A stretch of DNA of 64,000 nucleotides from Hyparrhenia diplandra (GCA_015847255.1 JADLZK010011597.1:80459-144458); one strand, 5' to 3'. Shown: positions 1 through 10,873, counted from the stretch's first letter. Made by a program: numbers and translations. Notes: generated by a model not told the origin, from the sequence alone.

Positions 1-913
1 TTGATGTCCGGGAATCGACTACATGGGACCATTCCCAAGGTTTGGAGATCTTTGAATACATCTTGGTGGCGATTGACTATGTGTCCAAATGGGTAGAAGC
101 ACCGCCATGTCGAGCCAATGATTCAAAGCATGCCAAGAAGATGTTCCATGAAGTAATATTCCCAAGATTTGGCACACCTCGAATGGTCATAAGTGATGGA
201 GGATCACATTTCATTGACAAGTCCTTGAGAAAGTTTCTTTGCGGAATATGGAGTAAAAAAACACAACGTTGCAACTCCCTACCATCCTCAAACAAGTGGC
301 CAAGCTGAGACATCAAATAAGCAAATCAAGAATATTCTACAAAAAGACCGTAGATGAAATGGGAAAGAAATGGAAATACCAACTCCATGATGCACTATGG
401 GCATATCGAATCGCATTCAAGACACCCATAGGCATGTCACCGTATCGGCTAGTATATGGAAAAACATGCCACTTGCCTGTTGAATTAGAATTTAGAGCTC
501 ATTGGGCAATCAAAAGATGGAACATGGATCTCCATCTAGCTGGAAGGAACCGTCAGATGCAAATATCAGAGCTAGAGGAATGGAGAGAAAAAGCTTATCA
601 CAGTTCTAAGATTTACAAAGAAAGAACAAAAAGGTGGCATGACAAGAGAATCAAACATAAAGAGTTCATGCCTAGAGACAAAGTTCTACTATTTAACTCA
701 AGGGTGAAGCTCTTCGGTCATGGAAAACTTCGAAGCAAATGGGAAGGGCCATTCAATGTGCTTGACGTTGCATCACATGGCGCCGTCACACTTCAGGATA
801 ATACAGGTAACACATTTAAAGTAAATGGCCAACGTTTGAAAGTTTTTCTAGAACCTGAAAAGTTAGAAGAAATAGACTTGATTGAATTCTTGCAATTCAA
901 TGATCCAATCTAA
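1..913 (+). pseudogene. Integrase domain of Athila/Tat-like pol (C-terminal part, frameshifted)
   Basis: This is the DDE integrase that would insert retrotransposon cDNA into host DNA. The three catalytic acidic residues are visible: Asp in GIDYMGPF (about 15-40), Asp in VISDGGSHF (about 187-213) and Glu in SGQAETSN (about 295-320). They are spread over three frames, with breaks near 50, 235 and 345. From about 350 one open frame continues through the LVYGKTCHLPVELE region and a GPF-type C-terminal module (KLRSKWEGPFNVLD, about 730-765) to a stop at 911-913. No chromodomain follows, which separates it from the two chromoviruses in this window. The frameshifts may be sequencing errors, since other repeats here show the same kind of local indel. 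Confidence 0.85.
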
Positions 914-1746
914 GAGCAACTCTAGGCAACAAGGACTTAAGTGGCAAACCGCTAATGCTTAAACTGTTCCACAAGTTGTGTTGTCTATTTGAGTTTTGCA
1001 GGATTTAAGGGAAAGAGACATGATAGGATGACACCCTCATCGCTGTCTACCACAACTTCCACATCATCAACAACCCGACATGTCAATCTAGCTTGGGGGA
1101 GGGCGCCCCCAGTTATCACGATAAGTATCTCTCTACTATATATTATTAGTTTTTATCTTTTTGTTTTGTTTAATAAGAGTCTAGTCTTTAAAAGAGTCTT
1201 TGTTAGAGTGTGAGAATAAATGATCTAGAGGGAGTACCAGTTTGCTTTTGCTCAAATAAAATGAACCTTAAGTATGGAAATGATGAATAGTTGCTCTGCC
1301 ATAATTCCTTACACGTACCTAGTTTTCAACCTTGAATTCTCCCAAGTTTCAGACAAAACTGTTTTGACACATGATTTACTTTAAATTTGAAAACTTGTGG
1401 GTAGCAAATGCTTGATCTAAGTCTAGGTGATTGACGGGTATGATATATGAAAAGTTGAGCTGCTATTTATTTTGTTTCTAGTGATACTAGAGTCCTGGAG
1501 AATTATCTTTAAAATTAAAGTGCTATATGATGAGTTCCTATATAACAGAGTGTTTCTACCATTACCATTTTACAACCTACACTCCGCTCATATATGTTAC
1601 TTCTATCCTGGAAGTACGCATCCATCACATTCCACTAAAAGCCCATCATTGCTATAATGCTCATAGTTCTTGTTACTTGTCTCTCCAAAAGAAAAAAAAA
1701 ATGATGAGGCTTGGGTTGTATTAAAAAAAAAGAGAGAGAGTCAGAA
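914..1746 (+). other. Element A 3' untranslated region, upstream part
   Basis: Noncoding. A purine-rich motif AGCTTGGGGGAGGG lies at 1090-1103; it resembles the polypurine tract of this family but sits over 1.2 kb upstream of where an LTR would be. A block reading GATGAATAGTTGCTCTG (about 1281-1297) is conserved in elements C, G, G' and H at the same relative position. Short open frames here have no recognisable domain. Confidence 0.6.
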
Positions 1747-1920
1747 AGGGGAGATGAAAAATGGACAAGTGTCCTACGGGCGAGTAGAGCCTACCTCCCT
1801 AAACAGAAGAGATGAAAAATGAACAAGTGTTCGAGGGCGAGTAGAGCCCACATCTCTAAAATAATAAAAGAGAGAGAAAAATGGGCATAAGTCCGAGGGT
1901 GAGTAGGACCCACCTCTCTA
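1747..1920 (+). repeat. Array of three structured (three-way-junction) repeat units, element A
   Basis: Three consecutive units of about 50 bp are separated by A-rich spacers. In unit 2 an outer stem AGAGATG (1808-1814) pairs with CATCTCT (1851-1857). It encloses hairpin GAAC-AAGT-GTTC (1821-1832) and hairpin GGGC-GAGTAGA-GCCC (1835-1849). Unit 1 has outer GGGAG/CTCCC and inner GGAC/GTCC. Unit 3 has outer AGAGAG/CTCTCT, inner GGGC/GTCC and GGGT/ACCC. Stem changes are compensated between units, while the GAGTAGA-like loop stays constant. Function unknown. Confidence 0.8.
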
Positions 1921-2300
1921 AAAAAGAAAGAAAGAAAAGAGTATGCAACCCAGGTTCTCTACAACATATTCAAAGGAGAGATAGTTTCAAGGAGCAAAAG
2001 AAAAATGAAGTTTCACATTTACCACCATCATATTTACGCCATATGCCACTTTCACCATATATGACCCTCACGAAACTCTCATACACAGGAATCTCTGGGT
2101 TTTATTTCAAAAATCTTGCAAAAACTCCAGGATAATAGTTGATCTAAGAGCTTGAGACATAGTGCTTGACTTGATTGTTCTATCTTTCAATTGCTCAAGA
2201 TCCAAGTGAAGGCTACAAGCCCCATGATAAAAAGGTTTGAAGTTAGAATAATATTTTTGAGGAGAATTCTTGTTTGAAAGCATGTGTACTTGTGAGGTAT

Positions 2301-2966
2301 GTGTCGATGTTTTACGACCGAGAGCCTGCCACGGGGTGAACCGGGCAGTTTGTTCGGGCCTCGACGAACCTGGAGCCCGGCGGTTTGTTGCGCAGCTGAC
2401 ATGGAGAGCAGGGTTTTTATACTGGTTCGGGCCCTCGATCAAAGATCGAGTAAAGACCTTTACGTCCAGTCGGCGTGAGCCTGTTTTTTATTGATGGGGT
2501 TAGCCGGGAATCGGCTATGAAGCTACGGCGCTTGGTCGTGGCCAAGCTTGTGTTCTGTATGTCCGTGCTCTCCTCTTTGAGGTGTTCCTTGGCCGCCTTT
2601 TATAGTCCAAGGGGCCAAGGAGCTCGCTACGATCCTAGTCGGATACAGAGAGGGTTGTCCGTAGAGGAACCGAACACCCGAACTCTAAACAAGGTAACCT
2701 GACTAGTGTTCTATCCTAGTTACAATGTAAGTCACCGTAGCTATGCTTCCATTGCCTTCGGGAGTCGTTTGGGCCGCAGGGCTAGGATAGAACCTCGCGA
2801 ATAACTCGGTAGAGTTCTTTGGTGATCCTGTATCCACAAGCCCCCGAGCATCTCAAGGTCGAGTCATGAGAGTTGTCTTGCTCTTCTCGGGCGAGGCCTT
2901 GATATGGTCTTTAAGATCATCTTACAGGAGTGCAATTTTGAAAAAAAGTGCACCCGTAGGGTGTAG
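2301..2966. repeat. Unassigned LTR-like repeat fragment
   Basis: The sequence changes abruptly from the element A 3' region to moderately GC-rich noncoding DNA. It contains TTTATACTGGTTCGGGCCCT (about 2415-2434), a paired GATC/AAAGATCG motif and CCCCCGAGC (2841-2849), features I associate with LTRs of grass retrotransposons. No ORF with a recognisable domain and no second copy is present in the window, so neither ends nor orientation can be set. It ends where element B's LTR begins. Confidence 0.4.
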
Positions 2967-3825
2967 TGTGACAGAGCCGACCAATTTATAAGAAATCAAG
3001 TATAATTCGCAATTACCGAAGCAATCACAGTCTACACTTGAGTCCATATAAACCCGGTATTCCGGAAATCTCAGAGTGATTTCAAACTCATCAACAATAC
3101 AACCAAGATCGTTGAGCTCAGTAGTCCCAATCCGCAGGTATCTCAAACCAAATTCAATATATATTAATCAGAGTGCGATGTACACATTTATTTCAAAATA
3201 ATTCAGAGTACGGAAGCAATAGCTTTCAAAAGCAAAATAGTTGTACAGCGGAATTAAAATAAAATAGATAGTGCCAACATGATATCACCCCAGTAATAGC
3301 AAGAGACAGGGAATTATGGAGACTGCCATGCCCTAGGCATTATTCTTCGACCACATCACATCACATCTGGATAGAATCATGCTAGACGGAGTCACCTACA
3401 ACATCGGGAATTAACCCGTGAGTACTCAATTGTACTCCGCCAGACTTACCCGTCTTAAACCAGAAAATAAGGAAAAGACTCCAAGGATTATGCTTGGCTT
3501 TATCTGGAGCTGGCTGACTCACATTTATTTTCAGAAATAAAGTTAATTAATGCGCCTACACATACTATTCAGGTTCTTCCAAGTTAAAAGGTTGTTATTA
3601 TATACATAACCATAAGTCCTGTATAGTCAAGATTAAAGACATATGCTCAGCGATATATAAATAACAGTATAGGTAACTGGATCAACATTATAACATCAGC
3701 AGCATGAATAATAATAACCATTATTGTGATATTAGACTACGATGCCGTGGACGCAACCCGGGTTCTCACTAACCAAGAGAGATGGCGATTCGAATCGACA
3801 TCGACCGTACTGGCGAATACCCCGT
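2967..3825 (-). repeat. Element B 3' LTR, distal segment (left of nested element C)
   Basis: Begins TGTGACAGAGCC and matches 23227-24009 almost base for base, apart from differences at CAG, CTG or CCG sites. After removal of element C the LTR continues at 12228-12267 and 13221-16994. The total LTR is roughly 4.7 kb, long but within what is known for this chromovirus clade. The 5 bases before it (TGTAG, 2962-2966) are the candidate target duplication; the partner is lost. Confidence 0.8.
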
Positions 3826-5170
3826 TGTTGGTAAACGTTATCCTACGTAATTATTTATAATTTGTATAGTCTGCAAGCGAACAGATACGGTGAGCACTTC
3901 ACCCGAGAGGGTTAAATATCGAATCCATAGGGAAACGGGTGAGGGTGACTACGATCTAATCTTAATCCGGAGTAATACAAGACTAAAAAGGTTGAGGATA
4001 TAGAGTGGATTACTAAGATAGATAAATCTTGATTCGGTAAGCAATGTTGATAGAATTCTTATGGGGATGTACTCAAAGGAAAGCAAGACCAAAACTCACT
4101 ATTCCCCAAGAATGGTTCCTACGTGTCCTATCCAACGGGACGTGGAATCCAAAGGAATCAATGGTACTGTCACTACCACGAACTACCACGATCCGGAAGG
4201 TAGGGTGTATCTACGAGATACCCGAGCCCAAACACCACGTTTGCACTGCGAATAATACTCTAATCTAGGCGCCAGATTAAAGTACTCCTAAGAGACTCGT
4301 AGACCAATAAGAATAATTATAAACAATAACTTACTAAAAGAAGAAATAAATTACCAGAGTAACTCCAAGTGTAGATTAACTTCCACCGAAGTACAAGTGT
4401 GAAGATAGCACCGACAGGCCGGCACTTCCTCCTACTCCTTCCCTCTCTCTTATCTCTCTTGTTCTAAAGATTAGAACTAATGAGTTCTAATCCTCTTGTA
4501 TTAGCTCTTCTAATGATGTTCTAATTATGCTTCTAATTACATTCTAATTCACTAATCTCTTAGAGAGAAGTTACCCTTACATTGGGGTACCTCTACAACT
4601 GAGAGACAATGAGATAGAATGAATTGATAATGAATAATAATGATTAATTATGCTATGGGGTCGACCACGAGTCGCTTATATAGTCCCGAGGTAGAGTAGC
4701 GGACAAGTAGAGTAGCGGACAAGTAACCAATCTCCACCATTGGATCAAACCGACCTCCAACAACGGTGTAGATACAACCTCAAGGTCGGTAGTGAACCGC
4801 CATAGAAAGGAGAGGCTGACAGGTGGGACCCACCTGGCGGCCGGCCAAAATAGGCACTGGCGGCCGCCAGTGGCCTGTCTCCCCTCGGCCTCTGGTTCCT
4901 TCTGGTGTTCTCTGGTACTTTCTAGAATGTTTTAGTCCACTTTTCGGGTTGAGTTACTTCACGGCCAAGTCTCGTCATCACATGTCTTGTATATTCCGGA
5001 ACTTTCTCCATTATTCTCTGCAATTATCTATTAAGTCCCTGAAAACATATAAATCACCAAAACTCATGGAATTATGTTAGTTAAAGCCCCTAAACTTATG
5101 TTGATATTTAAATTAAGCCCTTATTCATGTTTAATTGACTAGTAATTTTATGCTATAATAGGTGTCAACA
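3826..5170 (-). repeat. Element C 3' LTR
   Basis: 1345 bp, TGTTGG...CAACA. Nearly identical to 10874-12227. Differences concentrate at CHG trinucleotides (for example the stretches around 4355, 4410, 4835-4870 and 4905), while several-hundred-base stretches between them match exactly. This suggests a recent insertion. It contains a TATA motif on the minus strand (4675-4682). Confidence 0.9.
4675..4682 (-). promoter_or_regulatory. TATA box in element C LTR
   Basis: TATATAAG on the minus strand. The same motif sits at the equivalent place in the other LTR (11730-11737) and in LTRs of elements H and I, about 400-500 bp into each LTR, as expected for the U3/R promoter. Confidence 0.6.
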
Positions 5171-5185
5171 AGCTCCCCCAAGCTT
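5171..5185 (-). promoter_or_regulatory. Polypurine tract, element C
   Basis: Minus strand AAGCTTGGGGGAGCT lies directly against the LTR. This is the usual plus-strand DNA priming site and it fixes the element's orientation. The same tract abuts the LTRs of G (40941-40954), G' and H (50029-50042). Confidence 0.8.
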
Positions 5186-5875
5186 ACCCTTTGCTAGTCC
5201 CTAGCAAAGCCAAACTTAACAATGGATCAGGAGTTGCTGCAACGCTCTAATGCCTCAACAATACACATGCTTTCAAAATTTCTTTCCGGATAGGAATAAA
5301 ATTTTGATAACTTTCAACTTACCCATATTACCCTTTAACCATGGAGCTTATAGCTTTTTCTTGGGATCTTGGGTAATTGAAAGATAGAACAATCAAGTCA
5401 AACACCATATCTCAAACTCTTTGTTCAACTGTCCTTCTGGAGTTTTTGCAAATTTTCAAATAAAACTCAAAGTTCTCAGTGTGACACTCTCTAGTCTATC
5501 ATGTATGGTATTTGTGTATCCTCTCTTAGGTAATAAAGTAATGTTACCTGTCTCTCAAAAGATGTAATATTTTTGGCTTAAGCAATATCACTCTATACTT
5601 TCTTTTCTCTCATCCTATACCTAAAGCTTATATGTGGAGTTCATAGGTAGGAGAAAACTAAACTTACTTACTAAACATATATTGTAAATTCAAGCAATGG
5701 ATCCAAAGTTACAAATCACACTGATCAAGTGGTGCATGTGTATGGTGAATAGAATATAGAGAATATAATAGAGTAGAATAAATAGATGAGGAATATCTTA
5801 CTTATGCTCCTTAAGGAATTATCTCTCTTTTTGAATTTTTGTAGAGAATCTGGGCTGTAGCTTTTTCTTTCTTTA

Positions 5876-6120
5876 TTTTAGAGAGGTGGACTCTGCTGGT
5901 CCTAGACTTTTGTGTCTGTTATTTCCTCTCTATAAAGATGTGGGTTCTACTCACCCTCGGACACTTGTCCATTTTTCATCTTTATTTTAGAGATGTGGGC
6001 TCTACTCGCCCTCGAACACTTGTTCATTTTTTATCTCTATTTTTTTTTCTTTTTCTTTTCTTAGGGAGGTAGGCTCTACTCACCTGTAGGACTTTTGTCC
6101 ATTTTTTATCTCCCCTTTTT
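5876..6120 (-). repeat. Array of four structured repeat units, element C
   Basis: Read on the minus strand. Unit outer stems are GGGAG/CTCCC, AGAGAT/ATCTCT, AAAGATG/CATCTTT and AGAGAGG/CCTCTCT. Inner hairpins 1 are GGAC/GTCC, GAAC/GTTC, GGAC/GTCC and AGAC/GTCT. Inner hairpins 2 are AGGT/GCCT, GGGC/GCCC, GGGT/ACCC and GGAC/GTCC. Every change on one side of a stem is matched on the other or gives a wobble pair. Same architecture as 1747-1920. Confidence 0.8.
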
Positions 6121-6936
6121 TTTTTTTTATAAAGAATAGTCTACAACCCAAATCTCTTTTTTGCAATATTTGTGAGAGATAAATAAATGCAATAGAGCTT
6201 TTATAAGATATTGGCTAGCAATGAATTGGTAGGAAATATTTTTGGTTGCTCTCTCCCAGAATAGGAATAGAACATTTTTGTTGGCTAGAGTGAAGTGATA
6301 GTGATATATATGGTGGATAAGTAAAGTGGATATAGTGGAATAAAAGTGGAGTGTACATGATCAGCATGATAAGTTTCTAAGGGTCAACAAAGATTGAACA
6401 AACTCAATGCAAAGCAAGCGACCTATATATATAAATCAAAAGGTTTTCCTAATCTAAATAGCATGTATATATGGCTGTGGTAGGAGGTTCACACTCTTGT
6501 CACACAAGAACTTATCATGTGCACTTTTAAATTTTCAAAATATAAATCTCCAGAAATCTAGTATCACTAAGAGTAAGATCAAATAGCAGCTCAGACTATC
6601 ATATATCATATCCGTCAATTACCTAGACTTTAGAGCAAGCATTTTGCAACCCATAGGTTTCAGGTTTAGAGTAATTATTTTGCAAAAATGGAGCTCAAGA
6701 GAGATTAAGCTTGAAAGCTAGGTACTAAAAAGGAATTACGGCGGAGCAACTATTCATCATTTCCATGCATGAGATTTATTTTATTTTTTTATTTGGTGGA
6801 AAAGAAAACCTCTTGGTACACTCCCATTTATTTATTCTCAAACTCTAGCAAAGACTCTTTTTTAAATGACTGGACTTTTATAAAACTAAACTCCTAACAA
6901 ACTCTTTAGCAAACCAAGCAAACTAAATATTTAGCT

Positions 6937-6960
6937 AATAATAATAATAATAATAATAAT
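6937..6960. repeat. (AAT)n microsatellite
   Basis: About eight perfect AAT/TAA repeats in the 3' noncoding region of element C. Confidence 0.85.
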
Positions 6961-7012
6961 ATAGTAGAGATACTTATACGGATAATTGGGGGTGCTCTCC
7001 CCAAGCTAGATT

Positions 7013-8140
7013 GAAGTGTAGGGTCATTGATGATGAGGAAGTTGAGAGAGATGGTGATGATGAAGTCGACCTATCATGTCTCTATTCCTTCGAATCTGCT
7101 GAACTCAAATAAACAACAAAGCTAGTGAAACTTGATTAAGTATTAGGGGTTAGCCACATTAGCTTCATGTGTCTAGAGATGGATCATGATTATTACGTGT
7201 AAAACTTCAGCGAGAAAATATTTTTGGAGTTTTATAAATTTATATGCATGCAAAGAATTATGATGAAAATGCAACTAAATGAATGAATAATTATTTTTAT
7301 GCCACCCAAAGTGAATATCTTTATGGGTTGTTACACACCACAAGATTATTCACATGGGGCTTTAGAATTTTTCAATGCAATGCTAATGCAGAAATCAAAT
7401 ATGCTAAAGGAAAATAATTTTGCAAAGAAGTAAATATGCTGATGCAAGATGCAGAAAGATAAATATGATTATGCAATTAAATATGCAATGCTAAGAATTA
7501 AATATGGACAACTTACCGAGTTACCTTTCGGTGAGGGTTCAATGTTTTAAGTCCTCTCTGAACAAGACTACTTACCTTGGTTACTCCTTGAGTGTATCAT
7601 CGATCTTGGTAATGGTGTCACCCATGTTGTTTTTTTGGTCCAACAATTAGAAGTGATAATTCGATAGTGGAGGTTGACTGGCTTCTTTTGTTTTGTGTGC
7701 ATGCTTGGTAGATTCAGGACATTCACTTGTAGAATTTTGAAGAGAGTGAAGATTCCTCCACATTGTGCTCAAAATGTGTCCTGCATGCAAAGACAAGGCG
7801 AGATCAAGTGCATGGGCTCTGTTGGTGGGAAAACACCAACAGAACCAAAAAGTTCATTCTTCTCTAAAACCTTAGGCACATCAAACAAGATAAAGTTAAT
7901 GTTTATATGTTTCAATTACTATAACAAAGGTGGTAAGATCGAGAAGATGGAACATGAATGTTGCAAAACATTTGCTAGTACAATTATTACTATGAGATCA
8001 AGAAGGTGGTGTTAGGAACAACAAAAGAGACAAAACATGTTGAGCTAATGGAATCGAGATCAAGCAAGGGTGTTACTCTAACATGTTTGGTTCTTTATTT
8101 ATGATTATGCCATAATTAAGAGAAAGCTTATTAACTCACC
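7013..8140 (-). other. Element C interior without recognisable genes
   Basis: AT-rich, with only short open frames in all directions and no domain I recognise. A 113-codon plus-strand frame (7674-8015) runs against the element's orientation and shows no family features; I treat it as chance. Confidence 0.5.
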
Positions 8141-8482
8141 TCAAGATGTTACCTTAGTATTGAAGCATGACGGCACTATAGCAACTTGTGGTGATGCTTT
8201 CCTTTTGTTTGAAGCTTTCTTGATTTGGCCTCTTGTGTAGCTTTTTCCTAACTTGTCTTCTTTCTCTTTATTCCATAAGATTCTTCTATGTACGAGCGTA
8301 TCCTCCTTTGTGAAAGATTTATTGGGTCTCACTTCAGTATGTGGGATGTGATGGCAGCATGTGAGGAAGAAGAACATGATTGAATTGTCCTTGGTGGCGT
8401 TGGTCTTCTTCTTCCATGTGCCATTCATCCTTAAGTTGATTCTTGAGCAAGTGCTTTTGTTTGCAGATTTTGTTTGTGGCAC
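8141..8482 (-). CDS. Lysine-rich hypothetical ORF in element C
   Basis: A 113-codon frame in the element's sense orientation. It is basic and Lys/Ser/Thr rich, with KKKTNATKD near residue 25 and NKRKASPQVAIVPS near residue 92. I do not recognise a domain. It lies where pol would be in an autonomous relative, so it could be a retained non-coding or accessory segment of this non-autonomous family. There is no support for translation beyond the open frame. Confidence 0.3.
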   Translation of the reverse strand: MPQTKSANKSTCSRINLRMNGTWKKKTNATKDNSIMFFFLTCCHHIPHTEVRPNKSFTKEDTLVHRRILWNKEKEDKLGKSYTRGQIKKASNKRKASPQVAIVPSCFNTKVTS

Positions 8483-9192
8483 TCCTCTTCTTTCTCTTGC
8501 TTCATCTTTAGTATGAGTTTATCTCAGGACCTCCCCAAACTTATTTGAGAGTTTCTCTTTTTGTCTTTTCTGCAGGGGTTAGTCCAACAAAATATACCAA
8601 TGTCTACACAAGTAATTCTTAGTTCAATAACCAAACTAGACTCCATGTCTAATTTAATTAAGGAAGGCGTTCTAACCTAAGCACCATGCTTAATTTAAAA
8701 GCCTTTGGAAGCAAGCTATTTGCAATATAGCATTATTTCCAAACCAAAGCATACTATGATAGATAAAGGAGTAGCATGAAGGCGTTATAGAGATTAACTT
8801 AAATGAGAGAGATGAAAAGTATGACAATATTTTTAGTAGATTTAACATGTCTTAAAAGGTAGAAGCAACTAAGATAGTGTAGCAACATGATAAGGAAATA
8901 TTTTCATGTGATTTCATGTTGCACAATGATTGGTTAGACATACCTCATTGTCATCCTTCGTCCTTCCTGCTCTAGATCACGAAATGGTTAGTGACAAGAA
9001 TACCGAAGGAATATTTCCTTATTCATATCTTATGCTTATTTCACAAGGGTATTATAGCAATAAAGTAAACATTCATGTTATTTCTCAAGAAGTGCTTGGT
9101 TAAGGACAGCAAACTCGTCCTTGGGAAACCTATTAAATTAAGATTCATAATGATGAAGTGGTTTCCCTTCCAATATCAATCTACCTCAAGAT

Positions 9193-9937
9193 TTAATGCC
9201 GGCGAGATTTAGAATATTTATTATAGATATATGCATCTACAACCACCCTTTCAAAATTTATAGGAGGATAGAGGATGAGGGGTTGAAGATCTGATATGGG
9301 ATAGTGATAGAGACTAGATGATTTAGGAAGGTAATCATGTGAACATGGATTAGATGAAGTGTCTATGGAACGACTCTCATGCTCAACGATATTGTCTTCC
9401 TTCTCAAACTCCAAGGTTAATTCATTATGACTGTCTAAAGGATCTCTTGGGTTTGTGTTTCTCAAGCTAATAGTGTCTAAGATATCGTCCATACAATCAA
9501 TGGTGGGATACATAGGTCATTAACACTCTCAAGCCATTGTTGTGGTTCTTCTTGGTGATCTTGATAGTCTTGATGATTCCCATGCTTAGATTGTTGTGGT
9601 GAATTTCTAGGATCATCTTGAGTCTCAAAGAAGGAAATATATGTAGATTCATCGGGGTCAAGGATGGGTTCATAGATGGGTTCGAATAAATCATCTTGTC
9701 TAGACATAGAAGAGGAGAAGGTAAGATTGTCTTCTAGATAGCTTTGCTCTACTTCTATGGCAAGATCGACATGTCATCCTTGGGTTCTTCCCAATGTCCT
9801 TTGAAAGAATAAGCATGTTCAAATACGGACTTCTCCTTAAAAGAATCTGAATTATAATCACTTGGAGATCTCTTGTCTAGATGAGAATTTAGTGTTCTCC
9901 CAAAATCACTAAGGGTAGGTTCATAAGGATCTTTCAA
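9193..9937 (-). pseudogene. Acidic region downstream of gag in element C (two to three frames)
   Basis: Three overlapping minus-strand frames (9755-9937, 9477-9707, 9193-9513) look like one acidic polypeptide broken by frameshifts. They are rich in Asp, Glu, Pro and Ser, with pieces such as DDLFEPIYEPILDPDEST and ELTLEFEKEDNIVEHES. No zinc knuckle, protease DTG/DSG or RT motif is visible. The region follows the gag remnant, so it may be a family-specific gag extension or non-autonomous ORF. Function unknown. Confidence 0.4.
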
Positions 9938-10545
9938 AGGTAGAATTTCTTCTTCCTTTGGGGGATTTTTGGGGTGTCGATGGTTCAGAGTGGATAGCTA
10001 AGCCTTTGGATTGGATTTGTTGCAAATTAGCTATCATGGTTTCTTCTCCTTGATCGGAGGTTGATTCTTCATTGTTCTCGGGGAAAATTCTAGTGGAGGT
10101 GGCATATCCGCAACATCTGTCAATGAGATCTCTTGCTTCTATAGCGAGACGAGCAAGGAATGCACCTCCTGAAGTTTGCATTAAGGTCTCTTTTATCTTT
10201 CCTATTAAGAGACCCGGATAAAAATGTTGAAGAAGGATTGGGTGCGGAATACCAAGGTTTGGGCCAAAGTTGATAAGGTCATTAAAAACGATCCCATGAT
10301 GCATTAAGAGACTCTTCTTCATTTTGTTTTAAAAGTTAAAAGTTCTATACGAAGACGGGCCACTTTGGAGGTGGGAAAGTAATATGTGCAAAAGTTGGAC
10401 ACTAAAGTATCCCAATCTCCTTTTACTCTCTTTTACGTTTAAGTAATACCACTTTTTAGCTTTTCCCGTCAAAGAGAACGGAAAAGAACTTCCGGCGTAA
10501 GGTATTATAGGATATGCCTTCCATACGAAAAGCATCCCATAATTT
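9921..10545 (-). pseudogene. Gag (capsid) remnant of element C
   Basis: Structural protein that would assemble the virus-like particle. Two minus-strand frames carry the Athila-type gag pattern: FPFSLTGKAKKWYY (frame 10329-10535), then NDLINFGPNLGIPHPILLQH and a TSGGAFLARL segment (frame 9921-10322). The pattern F-x-L-x-G-x-A-x-x-W then L-L-Q-H-F-Y-x-G-L is typical of plant retrotransposon gag domains. At least one frameshift separates the halves near 10325. No CCHC knuckle was found downstream. Confidence 0.7.
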
Positions 10546-10849
10546 CCTCAAACTTTTTCGTAGATGTAAGTGTGGGTTGGCCTCACCTTCTCCGAGAAGG
10601 CTAGTTTACGAACCATTCTTATATAACCAAAAGCGTAGCTCATAGGACTTGGCTAGGATAGGCTCTGAAGATTACTGGTTGCCTAAAGCTTTGGCTAGAG
10701 GGTCCAAGATATTTATAGATAGGCGTGGAATTCATAATGAAAAAGGAAAGTAAATAATAGATGATTTAAAAGATAAAAAGAATAAAAATAAAAAGAAAAG
10801 AATATAATACAAGGATAAGGTAGATTCTAAGTCAATCTCGACAATCCGT

Positions 10850-10868
10850 TTCCCAACAACGCGCCGAA
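10850..10868 (-). promoter_or_regulatory. Primer-binding site, element C (tRNA-Asp type, degraded)
   Basis: On the minus strand the sequence after the 5' LTR reads AGCATTT then CGGCGCGTTGTTGGGAA. This is a variant of the TGGCGCCGTTGCCGGGGA site that is perfect in element G. The mismatches fall at CTG and CCGG positions. Confidence 0.7.
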
Positions 10869-10873
10869 ATGCT

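Larger units (their letters stand above)
1..2300 (+). mobile_element. Element A: 3' part of an Athila/Tat-like Ty3/gypsy retrotransposon
   Basis: Seen: an integrase region without a chromodomain, then about 1.4 kb of noncoding DNA with a purine-rich motif (1090-1101), a conserved block near 1275 and an array of structured repeats (1747-1920). The sequence matches the 3' region of element C (reverse strand, about 5230-7020) and then diverges near 2300, before any polypurine tract or 3' LTR. The element is therefore cut at both ends, by the window on the left and by a junction at about 2300 on the right. Assignment to Athila/Tat rests on the integrase style and the shared 3' module. Confidence 0.85.
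5186..7012 (-). other. Element C 3' noncoding region
   Basis: No coding signal. On the minus strand it holds a second purine-rich motif (about 7001-7012), the conserved GATGAATAGTTGCTC block (about 6745-6760, beside GCGGAGCAACTATTCATC on the plus strand), an (AAT)n microsatellite (6937-6960) and the structured array at 5876-6120. The order matches elements A and H. Confidence 0.6.

Noticed and set aside
1747..1920. CRISPR-like array or hammerhead ribozyme interpretation of the repeated units
   Set aside because: Units are not identical repeats with unique spacers, and the hammerhead core (CUGANGA/GAAA) is absent; only the three-way-junction shape is shared.
7674..8015. 113-codon plus-strand ORF in element C
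   Set aside because: Antisense to the element and without recognisable features.
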